Notes: generated from the letters alone by a model not told the origin. A stretch of 15,407 nt of DNA from an uncultured Bacteroidota bacterium (GCA_903881265.1 CAIRSV010000072.1:1-15407); one strand, 5' to 3'. Positions 1 to 6,355 are shown, counted from the stretch's first letter. Translations and numbers: made by a program.

Positions 1-1
1 G

Positions 2-406
2 GCATCATTGACCGTTCTTGCATCGCCAATGCACGTTACTTTCCACAGAGCTTTTGATCGATGTAAGAATCCCTTAACCGCGCTTGAAGATATTATTGCT
101 TGCGGATGTAAACGAATTCTAACAAGCGGTCAGCATCCTTCTGTTGAAGATGGCGTTAGCCTTGTAAAAAAATTGATCGCATTAGCGCAAGACAGAATCA
201 TTATTATGCCTGGAAGTGGATTGAATAGCATGAATGTAGCGAAAATTGCCAGTGAGACTGGCGCGGTTGAATTTCATACGGCGGCCAGAAAAAGAGTACA
301 TCGTCCGTTTATTCTTTCGCCAGAAACAATGCACGAAGAACTATCATTTATTTCAGTCGATACACAAGAAGTGAGCAACATACGTAAGGTGTTGGATCGA
401 TTTTGA
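2..406 (+). CDS. cutC: CutC family protein, 3' part (5' end outside window)
   Basis: This is the C-terminal part of a CutC-family TIM-barrel protein. The reading frame is open from base 2 and runs off the left edge, so the apparent TTG start at 8 is not a real start. Visible family signatures are the VTFHRAFD strand near the beginning, the ILTSGQ segment, IIIMPGSGLN, and VEFHTAARK before the C-terminal helices. Full-length CutC proteins are roughly 240 residues, so a little under half is missing upstream. CutC is a cytoplasmic protein historically linked to copper tolerance; its biochemical role is disputed. The gene precedes two plus-strand lipoprotein genes, but a promoter-like motif lies in the 70-bp gap, so it need not be in their operon. 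The family call is confident and the copper role is not. Confidence 0.9.
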   Translation, partial: ASLTVLASPMHVTFHRAFDRCKNPLTALEDIIACGCKRILTSGQHPSVEDGVSLVKKLIALAQDRIIIMPGSGLNSMNVAKIASETGAVEFHTAARKRVHRPFILSPETMHEELSFISVDTQEVSNIRKVLDRF

Positions 407-448
407 GTAATTAATTGACCCATAGTGTCGTCCTCATTTGAAAAATAG

Positions 449-456
449 TATATTTG
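449..456 (+). promoter_or_regulatory. Bacteroidota-type -7 promoter element
   Basis: TATATTTG is an exact match to the Bacteroidota -7 consensus TAnnTTTG and lies 20 bp before the ATG of the DUF4920 lipoprotein gene at 477. I see no good TTG-type -33 element about 19-21 bp upstream, so this is a candidate from one half-site only. Confidence 0.45.
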
Positions 457-476
457 AAATCTTAAATAATAACATC

Positions 477-965
477 ATGAAACGATTCCTACTCATTGCC
501 ATCACAGCGGCTCTTTTTACATCTTGTAAAGATACAGGCACCGACAAGTCTACCAAAACTGAAACTGCAGCAAGCAAACCACTTTACCTTGGTGAAAAAA
601 TTACAGAAGACGGTGTTCAACCTTCAGACAGCCTTAAGGCTATGATGGGCAATGATACTTCATTGGTATGTAAAGTATCTGGCAAAATAGAAGCGGTATG
701 TCAGAAAAAAGGATGTTGGATGGAACTCAAAAACGCAGACGGTAGTTCTATTCGCGTCACCTTTAAAGATTATGGATTCTTTATGCCGCTTGACTGTGCT
801 GGTAAAACAGCGATCGTTGATGGTATTGCCAAAGTGGATGTTACGTCTATTGATGACTTGAAAGAATATGCCAAAGATGACGGTAAAAAACAGGAAGAAA
901 TTGATGCAATCAAGGAACCAAAGAAAGAATTAGTCTTTGAAGCCAAAGGCGTCATTCTGAAATAA
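477..965 (+). CDS. DUF4920 family lipoprotein
   Basis: This predicted 162-residue envelope lipoprotein has a basic start (MKRF), a hydrophobic core and the lipobox LFTSC, so lipidation is expected at Cys17. ATG 477 is chosen because an upstream in-frame TTG at 438 would put a charged, polar stretch before the signal peptide. The mature part matches the DUF4920 pattern: LGEKITEDG at about 38-46, then VCQKKGCWM (Cys75, Cys80), then RVTFKDYGFFMP (93-104), Cys107, and a closing strand ending in FEAKGVILK. The conserved Cys-x4-Cys-Trp segment could bind a metal or form a disulfide, but the family has no established function. The stop codon overlaps the next possible ATG by one base (TAATG), so the two lipoprotein genes are almost certainly co-transcribed. 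Family assignment is from motif recall. Confidence 0.85.
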   Translation: MKRFLLIAITAALFTSCKDTGTDKSTKTETAASKPLYLGEKITEDGVQPSDSLKAMMGNDTSLVCKVSGKIEAVCQKKGCWMELKNADGSSIRVTFKDYGFFMPLDCAGKTAIVDGIAKVDVTSIDDLKEYAKDDGKKQEEIDAIKEPKKELVFEAKGVILK

Positions 966-979
966 TGATACAACACACA

Positions 980-1438
980 ATGAAAAAAATAATTACAGCA
1001 TGGCTGTTTGTGTGCGTTTGTATCCTTGTTTCTTGTTCAGATTCGACGAAGGAAACCACCAACGAAAATGAAAGTTGCATGAATCCAATCAAGGATCCTA
1101 ACAACCCCAAACCAATGGCATTGATGATGCGCAATATGGCGAATTATTGCGATAGCATGAGACTGAAAATCAATAGCGGAGAAGTTGTTGATTCAGTTAC
1201 GTATCCCTTGATGCCTTTTTGGACTGTAGAGCCCACTGATTCAACAGTACTCGAACCACTTTATTTCAATAATGCCAAACAATTTGCGGCTGCTTACAGG
1301 CAACTAATGAGCGATGTGAATCATCAAAAAGAAAATTATACAGCCGTCATCAATGCATGCGTTCATTGCCACAGCAGCTACTGCAGCGGTCCGTTGAAAC
1401 GTATCAGAAAGCTCACGTTAGACTATAAGCCTGAATAA
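980..1438 (+). CDS. Lipoprotein with C-terminal CXXCH haem-binding motif (cytochrome c'-like)
   Basis: This predicted 152-residue lipoprotein starts MKKIITAW and has the lipobox ILVSC, with lipidation at Cys19. ATG 980 gives a clean signal peptide; ATG 965, five codons earlier, overlaps the previous stop codon and is also possible. The mature protein is polar and helical-looking, with a Met-rich helix at about 45-62 (PMALMMRNM) and a C-terminal helix carrying C127-V-H-C130-H131, the covalent haem c attachment motif. A single CXXCH in the last helix of a short all-helical protein is the layout of class II cytochromes (c'/c556), where an N-terminal helix Met can be an axial ligand. That fold assignment is inference; the motif is seen. 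Cys135 follows closely. The gene is tightly coupled to the DUF4920 lipoprotein and ends at a strong terminator. Electron transfer or gas/redox sensing are possible roles. Confidence 0.75.
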   Translation: MKKIITAWLFVCVCILVSCSDSTKETTNENESCMNPIKDPNNPKPMALMMRNMANYCDSMRLKINSGEVVDSVTYPLMPFWTVEPTDSTVLEPLYFNNAKQFAAAYRQLMSDVNHQKENYTAVINACVHCHSSYCSGPLKRIRKLTLDYKPE

Positions 1439-1442
1439 AAAA

Positions 1443-1478
1443 CATCGTTTCCTATGCTGTGAAACAAAGGAAACGATG
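1443..1478. terminator. Bidirectional intrinsic terminator
   Basis: A perfect 11-bp inverted repeat, CATCGTTTCCT at 1443-1453 and AGGAAACGATG at 1468-1478, encloses a 14-nt loop. A T-rich run (1484-1491) follows on the plus strand, and six A residues (1437-1442) precede it, giving a T run on the minus strand. It sits between the convergent haem-motif lipoprotein gene and the DUF3127 gene and can serve both. Confidence 0.85.
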
Positions 1479-1506
1479 GTTGATTTTTCTTTACTGATAA
1501 AGAATA

Positions 1507-1878
1507 CTAGAAAGGTAAGTCGTCGTTATGTTCTGTTGATGGCATTACATCATCCGATGATGTAGGTGCAGCATGTGAAGATGCCGAGGATGATGATACT
1601 TTTTCTAAACGCCAAGCTTCCAATGAATTAAAATACTTCACACCTTCAGGTCCTGACCACTCACGTCCACGTAAATTAAATGAAACTTTAACTTCGTCTC
1701 CTTCGTTGTAGGCATCTAATAAAGCGCATTTATCCTGTGTCAGTTGCATACTGATATATTGAGGATATTGCGTGGTCATATCAGTTGTCATCACAAATTC
1801 TCGCTTAGAAAATTTTTCACTGACTTGTTGTGTATCTTTTTTTACTTTAAGTATTCCGGTTGTTTCAAATGATGCCAT
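1507..1878 (-). CDS. DUF3127 family protein, OB-fold-like, with SSB-type acidic tail
   Basis: This is a small cytoplasmic protein of 123 residues with no signal peptide. Residues 4-94 form the DUF3127 domain: FETTGILKVKKDTQQVSEKF, then KREFVMTTD, an alternating strand pattern, and the closing SFNLRGREW and YFNSLEAWRLEKV. The pattern fits an OB-fold, the architecture of single-stranded-DNA-binding proteins. A Ser/Ala/Asp-rich linker (95-118) follows, and the protein ends in DDLPF, closely resembling the DDxPF tip by which bacterial SSB recruits repair proteins. It is transcribed alone, facing away from the nucleotidase pair across a 62-bp gap, and ends at the shared terminator. A role in DNA or RNA binding is likely but inferred; a conventional SSB gene is not seen here. 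ATG 1878 fits the family start. Confidence 0.82.
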   Translation of the reverse strand: MASFETTGILKVKKDTQQVSEKFSKREFVMTTDMTTQYPQYISMQLTQDKCALLDAYNEGDEVKVSFNLRGREWSGPEGVKYFNSLEAWRLEKVSSSSASSHAAPTSSDDVMPSTEHNDDLPF

Positions 1879-1940
1879 GATTAATAAAATTTAGTCGACG
1901 AAGTTAAATCTATTTTGTAATTTTCGGAAAGAATTCCAAT

Positions 1941-2849
1941 ATGAAACTTAATAACGTCTTCTTCCCATTTCTTCTTCTTCTTTTTCTTTCGTGTAAAACC
2001 ACCTTCACGCCCGTTTCGCATTCAGAAAAACTTTATTCAGTCAATGGTAGTAGTTTTTCTGATACTATTTCGTCCATAGAGTCCTTGCTAAAACCATACA
2101 GAGACAGCCTTTCAAAAAGTATGAATGAGGTCATCGGGGTGGCCGATGGTGATTTTCATAAAGAGAAATCGGGTGGTAGCTTGGGTAATTTAATTACTGA
2201 TGCCATGAGTGAAGAAGCGATTAAACTGCAATCGACATGCTGCGCTGCATTATTTAACCCGGGCGGCATTCGCTTACCCGATGTGATGAAAGGGACTATT
2301 ACCAAAGGAAAATTAGTAGAGCTGATTCCGTTTGATAATGAATTGGTGATTGTAGCACTAAAAGGAAGTGTACTGAAGCAATGGTTAACTGCAATTGGTG
2401 GAGCAGGTGGATGGCCTGTAAAATTTGAAGTTGGTTTAGGTACGAATAACAATCAATCGCCCTTTATTTGTACGTATAAAAAAGTGACGTTGACAACGCC
2501 CGAATCGGTCAACGCCAACGTGAAGATGTTGGACAGCAATCAGCCATCACCGAATATACGCATGATGTTCGACCATAAAGTCTTAGTCGCTTCCTATTCA
2601 GATACTGTATATGTTGAGCAAGTAGATGGTTCGCTTTTAATGGAAATTACGCAGTTTTATATTGACAATGAAGCAACGTACCACATAGCCACCAACGATT
2701 ATGTAGCTAACGGAGGTGACAATTGCGGATTTCTGAAAGAACAGAAACGAATCAATACAGGTCTTTTAATTCGCGATATTGTAGGCAACTACATAAGGCA
2801 ACATCAGAACATGAAGCCAGATGAAACAAACAGAATTGAATTTAAATAG
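1941..2849 (+). CDS. 5'-nucleotidase C-terminal domain lipoprotein
   Basis: This predicted 302-residue lipoprotein has a very hydrophobic signal peptide (FFPFLLLLFLSC), with lipidation at Cys18. The mature part is a stand-alone 5'-nucleotidase C-terminal domain, the portion that binds the nucleoside in UshA-type enzymes. Signatures are GGSLGNLITDAM (78-89), FNPGGIRLP (105-113), KLVELIPFDNELV (124-136) and TNDYVANGGD (251-260). No metallophosphatase motifs are present, so it should not be catalytic alone. The next gene, 12 bp downstream on the same strand, encodes the missing catalytic domain, so the two probably form one periplasmic or surface nucleotidase acting on nucleotides such as AMP or UDP-sugars. 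The domain order is inverted relative to fused enzymes, with the C-terminal half encoded first. Confidence 0.9.
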   Translation: MKLNNVFFPFLLLLFLSCKTTFTPVSHSEKLYSVNGSSFSDTISSIESLLKPYRDSLSKSMNEVIGVADGDFHKEKSGGSLGNLITDAMSEEAIKLQSTCCAALFNPGGIRLPDVMKGTITKGKLVELIPFDNELVIVALKGSVLKQWLTAIGGAGGWPVKFEVGLGTNNNQSPFICTYKKVTLTTPESVNANVKMLDSNQPSPNIRMMFDHKVLVASYSDTVYVEQVDGSLLMEITQFYIDNEATYHIATNDYVANGGDNCGFLKEQKRINTGLLIRDIVGNYIRQHQNMKPDETNRIEFK

Positions 2850-2861
2850 TACGAAGTAACC

Positions 2862-3845
2862 ATGCATACCGATTCCACATATTCCCCAACTAGTAAATCT
2901 GCAAGCGACCTAAGCAGACGAAAATTTTTGAAGCAAACTGTGCTTGCCTCAAGTTTGCTAGCGGCTAGTCAGTTTCCACTAGATGCATTTGCAGCGGATG
3001 AGCAGACCAAACAGGCCCTTACCGTCCTGCATACCAACGATGTACATTCGCGCCTTGATCCGTTTCCGATGGATGGAGGTAAATATCAAGGACTTGGCGG
3101 TGTATTGGCTCGAGAAAAAATCATTACTACGATCAGGCAAGAAGAAAAGAATGTCCTTTTAGTAGACTCAGGAGATATTTTTCAGGGAACGCCTTACTTT
3201 AATTTTTATAAAGGCGAGCCAGAAATGAAAGTGATGAGTATGCTCGGTTACGAATGTGCTACTATCGGCAATCATGATTTTGATAATGGTATTGAAGGTC
3301 TAGCGAAGCAATTAGTGCACGCCGATTTCCCGATTGTGAATTGCAATTATGATTTTTCAACGACGATATTGGAACATGTCATAAAACCATATACGATCAT
3401 CAAGAAGGGGAAATTAAAAATTGGCCTATTCGGCATCGGCATCGAATTGAAGGGATTGGTGCCGGATCATCTATTTGGGGCTATACAATATCACGATCCT
3501 ATTGAATACGCAAACGAGACTGCGTATTTCTTGAAATATAAAAAACGTTGCGATTATATTATTTGCCTTTCTCATCTTGGTTTTGAACATAAAGACAATA
3601 AGATTTCTGATAAAATCTTGGCAAAAGAAACAGCAAATATTGATTTGATATTAGGCGGTCATACACATACTTTTTTAGACGAACCCTTTAAGGCAAAAAA
3701 CTTTAAAAGTCAAGAAGTGCTTATTAATCAAGTGGGTTGGGCAGGCATAAAGCTCGGACGGATAGATATTTATTTTGATAATAAAAACGGCTACGACTAC
3801 GTTTCAAATTTTACTGCTATTTCAGTGAAAGAAACAACAGTATAA
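2862..3845 (+). CDS. Tat-exported metallophosphatase / 5'-nucleotidase catalytic domain
   Basis: This 327-residue protein is the catalytic half of a 5'-nucleotidase. It has a twin-arginine signal, S18-R-R-K-F-L-K24, then a hydrophobic stretch and a plausible DAFA cleavage site near residue 44. The calcineurin-like metallophosphatase motifs are complete and in order: D60-V-H62, G104-D105, G136-N-H-D139, H238 in LSHLG, and G266-H-T-H269. Together these bind a two-metal centre that hydrolyses phosphoester bonds of extracellular nucleotides. The usual C-terminal specificity domain is absent here and is encoded by the preceding gene, 12 bp upstream. Tat export implies folding and metal loading in the cytoplasm, whereas the partner leaves through Sec as a lipoprotein. 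Which substrate is preferred cannot be read from the sequence. Confidence 0.92.
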   Translation: MHTDSTYSPTSKSASDLSRRKFLKQTVLASSLLAASQFPLDAFAADEQTKQALTVLHTNDVHSRLDPFPMDGGKYQGLGGVLAREKIITTIRQEEKNVLLVDSGDIFQGTPYFNFYKGEPEMKVMSMLGYECATIGNHDFDNGIEGLAKQLVHADFPIVNCNYDFSTTILEHVIKPYTIIKKGKLKIGLFGIGIELKGLVPDHLFGAIQYHDPIEYANETAYFLKYKKRCDYIICLSHLGFEHKDNKISDKILAKETANIDLILGGHTHTFLDEPFKAKNFKSQEVLINQVGWAGIKLGRIDIYFDNKNGYDYVSNFTAISVKETTV

Positions 3846-3854
3846 AAATTTTTT

Positions 3855-3895
3855 TTTTCAACAAAAAATTACCACTTTCGTTCTCCCGTTGAAAA
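3855..3895. repeat. Inverted repeat downstream of the metallophosphatase gene
   Basis: TTTTCAAC (3855-3862) and GTTGAAAA (3888-3895) are perfect 8-bp complements separated by 25 nt. The left arm follows a long T run (from 3849) just after the stop at 3845. The stem is AT-rich and the T run lies before, not after, the hairpin, so this is a poor intrinsic terminator for the upstream gene. Its role is unknown. Confidence 0.3.
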
Positions 3896-3897
3896 TC

Positions 3898-3906
3898 TTA
3901 TGCACA
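3898..3906 (+). promoter_or_regulatory. DnaA box upstream of dnaA
   Basis: TTATGCACA is an exact match to the DnaA box consensus TTATNCACA, lying 66 bp before the dnaA start codon. It is followed by a weak -7-like TAACTTCG (3923-3930, one mismatch to TAnnTTTG), so the box lies about where a -33 element would be. Binding of DnaA here would suit autorepression. Only this single perfect box is visible nearby. Confidence 0.6.
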
Positions 3907-3972
3907 TTACTAGGATAAGAAATAACTTCGGAAACAACATTGATTAATTAATTTTTTTTTAGCAGGAATACT

Positions 3973-5409
3973 ATGGCAAAGACCTTTGATAAAATATGGG
4001 AGAATTGTTTGAAAGTTATAAAAGATAACATCAGTTGGCAGTCATACAAAACATGGTTCGAGCCGATTAAACCCGTAGCCCTTGAAGGTGATGTATTGGT
4101 GATTGAAGTGCCAAGTCAGTTTTTTTATGAGTGGCTTGAAGAACATTATGTCGAATTGATCGCAAAAACAATCAAACGCGAATTAGGAAAAAACGGACAA
4201 CTTGAATACAGGATTTTGATGGAAAATCAGAATAAGAAGAATCCTGCAACCGTTCGTGTACTTGCTGGTAATCATCAACAGGCTCAGCTGAGCAATAATT
4301 ATGTGGATATTCATCTTGGTAATGATCAAGGAATTAAAAATCCATTTGTCATTCCAGGTCTGAAACGATCACAAATCGATCCTCAATTAAACCCTAATCA
4401 TACATTCGATGCCTTCGTTGAGGGTGAATGTAACAGACTTGCCCGCAGCGCCGGTATGGCCGTTGCTCAAAAGCCAGGTGGCACATCTTTCAATCCTTTA
4501 GTATTGTATAGTTCGTCTGGTTTGGGAAAGACACATCTTGTGCACGCCATTGGAAATGAGACAAAGCGTCTACATCCAAACAAAACTGTGCTTTATGTGA
4601 GTGCAGAAAAATTCATTCATCAGTTTATTGAACATTCACGAAATAATGAAATCAATGATTTTATCAATTTTTATCAATTGATCGATGTCTTGATAATTGA
4701 CGATATCCATTATTTTGCACCAGCGATAAAATCACAAGACGCATTCTTCTCAATCTTTAATCACCTTCATCAGAACGGTAAGCAGTTGATTCTAACAAGC
4801 GATAAACCGCCGAAAGATTTGGATGGTATGCAGGAACGCCTTCTTTCTCGTTTCAGATGGGGATTAAGTGCCGACTTACAAGCACCAGATTTTGAAACCC
4901 GTATGGCAATCTTGGAACATAAGATGCGCAATGACGGATTAGAATTGCCGGTCGAAGTTGTGAAGTATCTTGCCTACAACGTGCAAAATAATATTCGGGA
5001 GATGGAAGGGGCCTTGATTTCACTACTTGCTCATTCATCGTTGGTGAAAAAAGAAATTGATTTGGATTTGGCAAAGAAAGTCTTACGTAATATCGTAAAA
5101 ACTTCGTCAAAGGAAATCACGATCGACACGATACAGAAAATGGTTTGCGAGTATTATGAAATTACTTATGATAAATTGCAGGCGAAAACCCGTAAACGTG
5201 AAATTGTTCAAGCGAGACAAATTTCAATGTTTTTGGCGAAACAATTTACCAAGAATTCATTAAAGACCATCGGAGATCATTTCGGAGGTCGCGATCATAC
5301 CACAGTGATTCATAGCTGTCAAACAGTGAAAGACCTGATGGATACGGATACCATGATACGCGAACAGGTAAAAGAACTTCAACAAAAAGTACAATTAGCA
5401 GCGATATAA
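3973..5409 (+). CDS. dnaA: Chromosomal replication initiator protein DnaA
   Basis: This 478-residue protein is DnaA, the AAA+ ATPase that binds DnaA boxes and melts the origin. Domain I (about 1-85) starts with FDKIWENCLKVIKDNISWQSYKTWFEPI, the helicase-loading and self-interaction domain, given here as a family trait. A short linker follows. Domain III contains the P-loop SGLGKTHL (182-189, Lys186, Thr187), Walker B IIDDIH (241-246), sensor 1 LILTSD (272-277), the box VII region RLLSRFRWGL with candidate arginine finger Arg293, and sensor 2 NIREMEGAL (340-348, Arg342). Domain IV ends with GGRDHTTVIHSC (438-449), the DnaA-box-reading motif. One oddity is that the first glycine of the usual GGVGLGKT P-loop is Ser180. 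The gene is alone on its strand and ends at a long palindromic terminator. Confidence 0.98.
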   Translation: MAKTFDKIWENCLKVIKDNISWQSYKTWFEPIKPVALEGDVLVIEVPSQFFYEWLEEHYVELIAKTIKRELGKNGQLEYRILMENQNKKNPATVRVLAGNHQQAQLSNNYVDIHLGNDQGIKNPFVIPGLKRSQIDPQLNPNHTFDAFVEGECNRLARSAGMAVAQKPGGTSFNPLVLYSSSGLGKTHLVHAIGNETKRLHPNKTVLYVSAEKFIHQFIEHSRNNEINDFINFYQLIDVLIIDDIHYFAPAIKSQDAFFSIFNHLHQNGKQLILTSDKPPKDLDGMQERLLSRFRWGLSADLQAPDFETRMAILEHKMRNDGLELPVEVVKYLAYNVQNNIREMEGALISLLAHSSLVKKEIDLDLAKKVLRNIVKTSSKEITIDTIQKMVCEYYEITYDKLQAKTRKREIVQARQISMFLAKQFTKNSLKTIGDHFGGRDHTTVIHSCQTVKDLMDTDTMIREQVKELQQKVQLAAI

Positions 5410-5426
5410 CGACTGTCAACGATATC

Positions 5427-5466
5427 CAATAAAAAAGAGGAACAACATTGTTCCTCTTTTTTATTG
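5427..5466. terminator. Bidirectional terminator between dnaA and the THX gene
   Basis: This is a perfect 19-bp inverted repeat, arms 5427-5445 and 5448-5466, with only two central bases, so the real loop opens one or two pairs. The GC-containing core is GAGGAACAA / TTGTTCCTC, flanked by six A residues on the left and six T residues on the right, so it works in both directions. It lies 17 bp after the dnaA stop codon and 49 bp beyond the stop of the convergent THX gene. Confidence 0.9.
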
Positions 5467-5515
5467 CCTTGTATACGCCAACGTTTTGAATGGCATTAAA
5501 ACAAAAAAAGAAAAC

Positions 5516-5629
5516 TTACGCTTTCTTTTCTGTTACTTTCTTTACGATTTTTGCAATTCTCATTCTGTGTTTACCGAATGAACCTGCAAAGATTTTTCCG
5601 CGTTTTGTTTTTTTGTCGCCTCGTCCCAT
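5516..5629 (-). CDS. Small ribosomal subunit protein THX (bTHX)
   Basis: A 37-codon gene on the minus strand encodes a very basic peptide starting MGRGDKKTKRGKIFAG, followed by SFGKHRMRIAKIVKK and ending VTEKKA. The opening matches the THX signature (M-G-K/R-G-D-x-x-T-x-R-G-K-I), a small 30S protein first seen in Thermus that sits in the 30S head and stabilises rRNA. Its length (37 residues) is within the family's usual range, and the Bacteroidota form typically has a longer lysine-rich tail than the Thermus form. ATG 5629 is the only sensible start. A good Bacteroidota promoter lies 20 bp upstream (5650-5680), so it is probably transcribed on its own, and it ends near the shared terminator behind dnaA. 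The gene is short enough to escape ordinary ORF calling. Confidence 0.9.
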   Translation of the reverse strand: MGRGDKKTKRGKIFAGSFGKHRMRIAKIVKKVTEKKA

Positions 5630-5860
5630 GATATAAAATTTTAGAACTGCAAATATAATCATTTCAGTCAGATATGCACATTGTTTTTCATTTTATACCA
5701 ATGCGATATGCAACATATGCTGAATGTGCTTGAATCGATAGAGTGTTAAATGCCGAAGGTTAAAGTAATTAGAATATATCAAGCAGCTTGAAATCTTGTC
5801 TAATGCAAAAGTTCAATCGGTATTCATGTAGGTGGGTTTCATGAAATGGATAAAAATAAA
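5630..5860. other. Intergenic region between the HU and THX genes
   Basis: This stretch holds the THX promoter at its left end and the HU terminator at its right end. Between them I see no credible coding sequence. A short palindrome (ATATG, CAA, CATAT at about 5706-5718) and a near-copy of GATATGCA-CAT at 5671 are the only structures noticed. ATATGCACA at 5672-5680 is one mismatch from a DnaA box and overlaps the -33 position of the THX promoter. This is too little to call an origin. Confidence 0.5.
5650..5680 (-). promoter_or_regulatory. Promoter of the THX gene
   Basis: Read on the minus strand, TGTG (5680-5677) is followed after exactly 19 nt by TATATTTG (5657-5650), an exact TAnnTTTG -7 element with a near-consensus -33 element (TTTG with one mismatch). 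The -7 element ends 20 bp before the THX ATG. Spacing and sequence both fit the Bacteroidota primary sigma factor. Confidence 0.65.
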
Positions 5861-5882
5861 AAACCGGGACTAAGCCCGGTTT
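5851..5882 (-). terminator. Intrinsic terminator of the HU gene
   Basis: On the minus strand, AAACCGGG pairs with CCCGGTTT (5882-5875 with 5868-5861) around the 6-nt loop CTTAGT. A T-rich tract follows (complement of 5851-5860). The hairpin starts 25 bp beyond the HU stop codon. Confidence 0.85.
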
Positions 5883-5906
5883 AGATTGTTTTACAGAATC
5901 CTAAAA

Positions 5907-6185
5907 TTATCTAGAAGCAACTTTAGTACTCAATTCTTTTCCTGCTTTAAATTTCGCAACTTTCTTAGCAGCAATTTTGATTTCTTTTCCAGTTTGAGGA
6001 TTACGTCCGATACGTGCAGCACGCTTAGATACTGAGAAAGTACCAAATCCTACTAATGTAACTTTGTCTCCTTTCTTAAGGGCAGTAGTTACTGCACTGC
6101 AAAATCCGTCAAGAGCAGATCCTGCTTGTGTTTTTGTACAATCGGCAGCTTTGGCCATTGCTTCAATTAATTCAGCTTTGTTCAT
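5907..6185 (-). CDS. HU family DNA-binding protein
   Basis: This 92-residue nucleoid protein binds and bends DNA as a dimer. It has the full HU/IHF pattern: MNKAELIEAMA helix, the helical dimerisation core, LVGFGTFSV (44-52), the DNA-binding arm RIGRNPQTGKEI (58-69) with the intercalating Pro63, and the C-terminal FKAGKELSTKV helix. Length matches the standard 90-95-residue HU rather than the longer IHF-like or Bacteroidales HU-related forms. Cys16 and Cys29 are present. The gene appears monocistronic, with its own candidate promoter (6228-6258) and a strong terminator. It sits in a minus-strand block with the THX, DUF4286 and xth genes. HU alpha or beta type cannot be distinguished. Confidence 0.97.
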   Translation of the reverse strand: MNKAELIEAMAKAADCTKTQAGSALDGFCSAVTTALKKGDKVTLVGFGTFSVSKRAARIGRNPQTGKEIKIAAKKVAKFKAGKELSTKVASR

Positions 6186-6227
6186 GTTTTTAAGTTTTTA
6201 GGGTTTTTAAATAATTGTTTAGAACCG

Positions 6228-6258
6228 CTAAATTACTACGTTTAACGAGATTCCAAAA
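6228..6258 (-). promoter_or_regulatory. Candidate promoter of the HU gene
   Basis: On the minus strand, TTTTG (6258-6254) is followed after 18 nt by TAATTTAG (6235-6228), one mismatch from the Bacteroidota -7 consensus TAnnTTTG. The -7 element ends 42 bp before the HU start codon, leaving an A/T-rich leader that would suit strong translation. The match is good but not perfect. Confidence 0.5.
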
Positions 6259-6355
6259 TAAAATTTTAGCTGAAATCGTTACGGGTAAAGGATTTGCACA
6301 AATTATCAACATCGCAAATTTTTGAAAGTCTATATACATAGGTATTTCAGACTAA

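Noticed and set aside
770..976. Minus-strand open frame inside the DUF4920 gene, and similar antisense frames across the window
   Set aside because: They lie opposite well-supported genes, match no family and have no promoter or start-site support.
5630..5906. Replication origin next to dnaA
   Set aside because: Only one near-match DnaA box and a small palindrome are visible, with no box cluster or clear unwinding element.
6328..6355. Hairpin AGTCT / AGACT downstream of DUF4286 as a terminator
   Set aside because: Only a 5-bp AT-rich stem with a long loop and a broken T tract.
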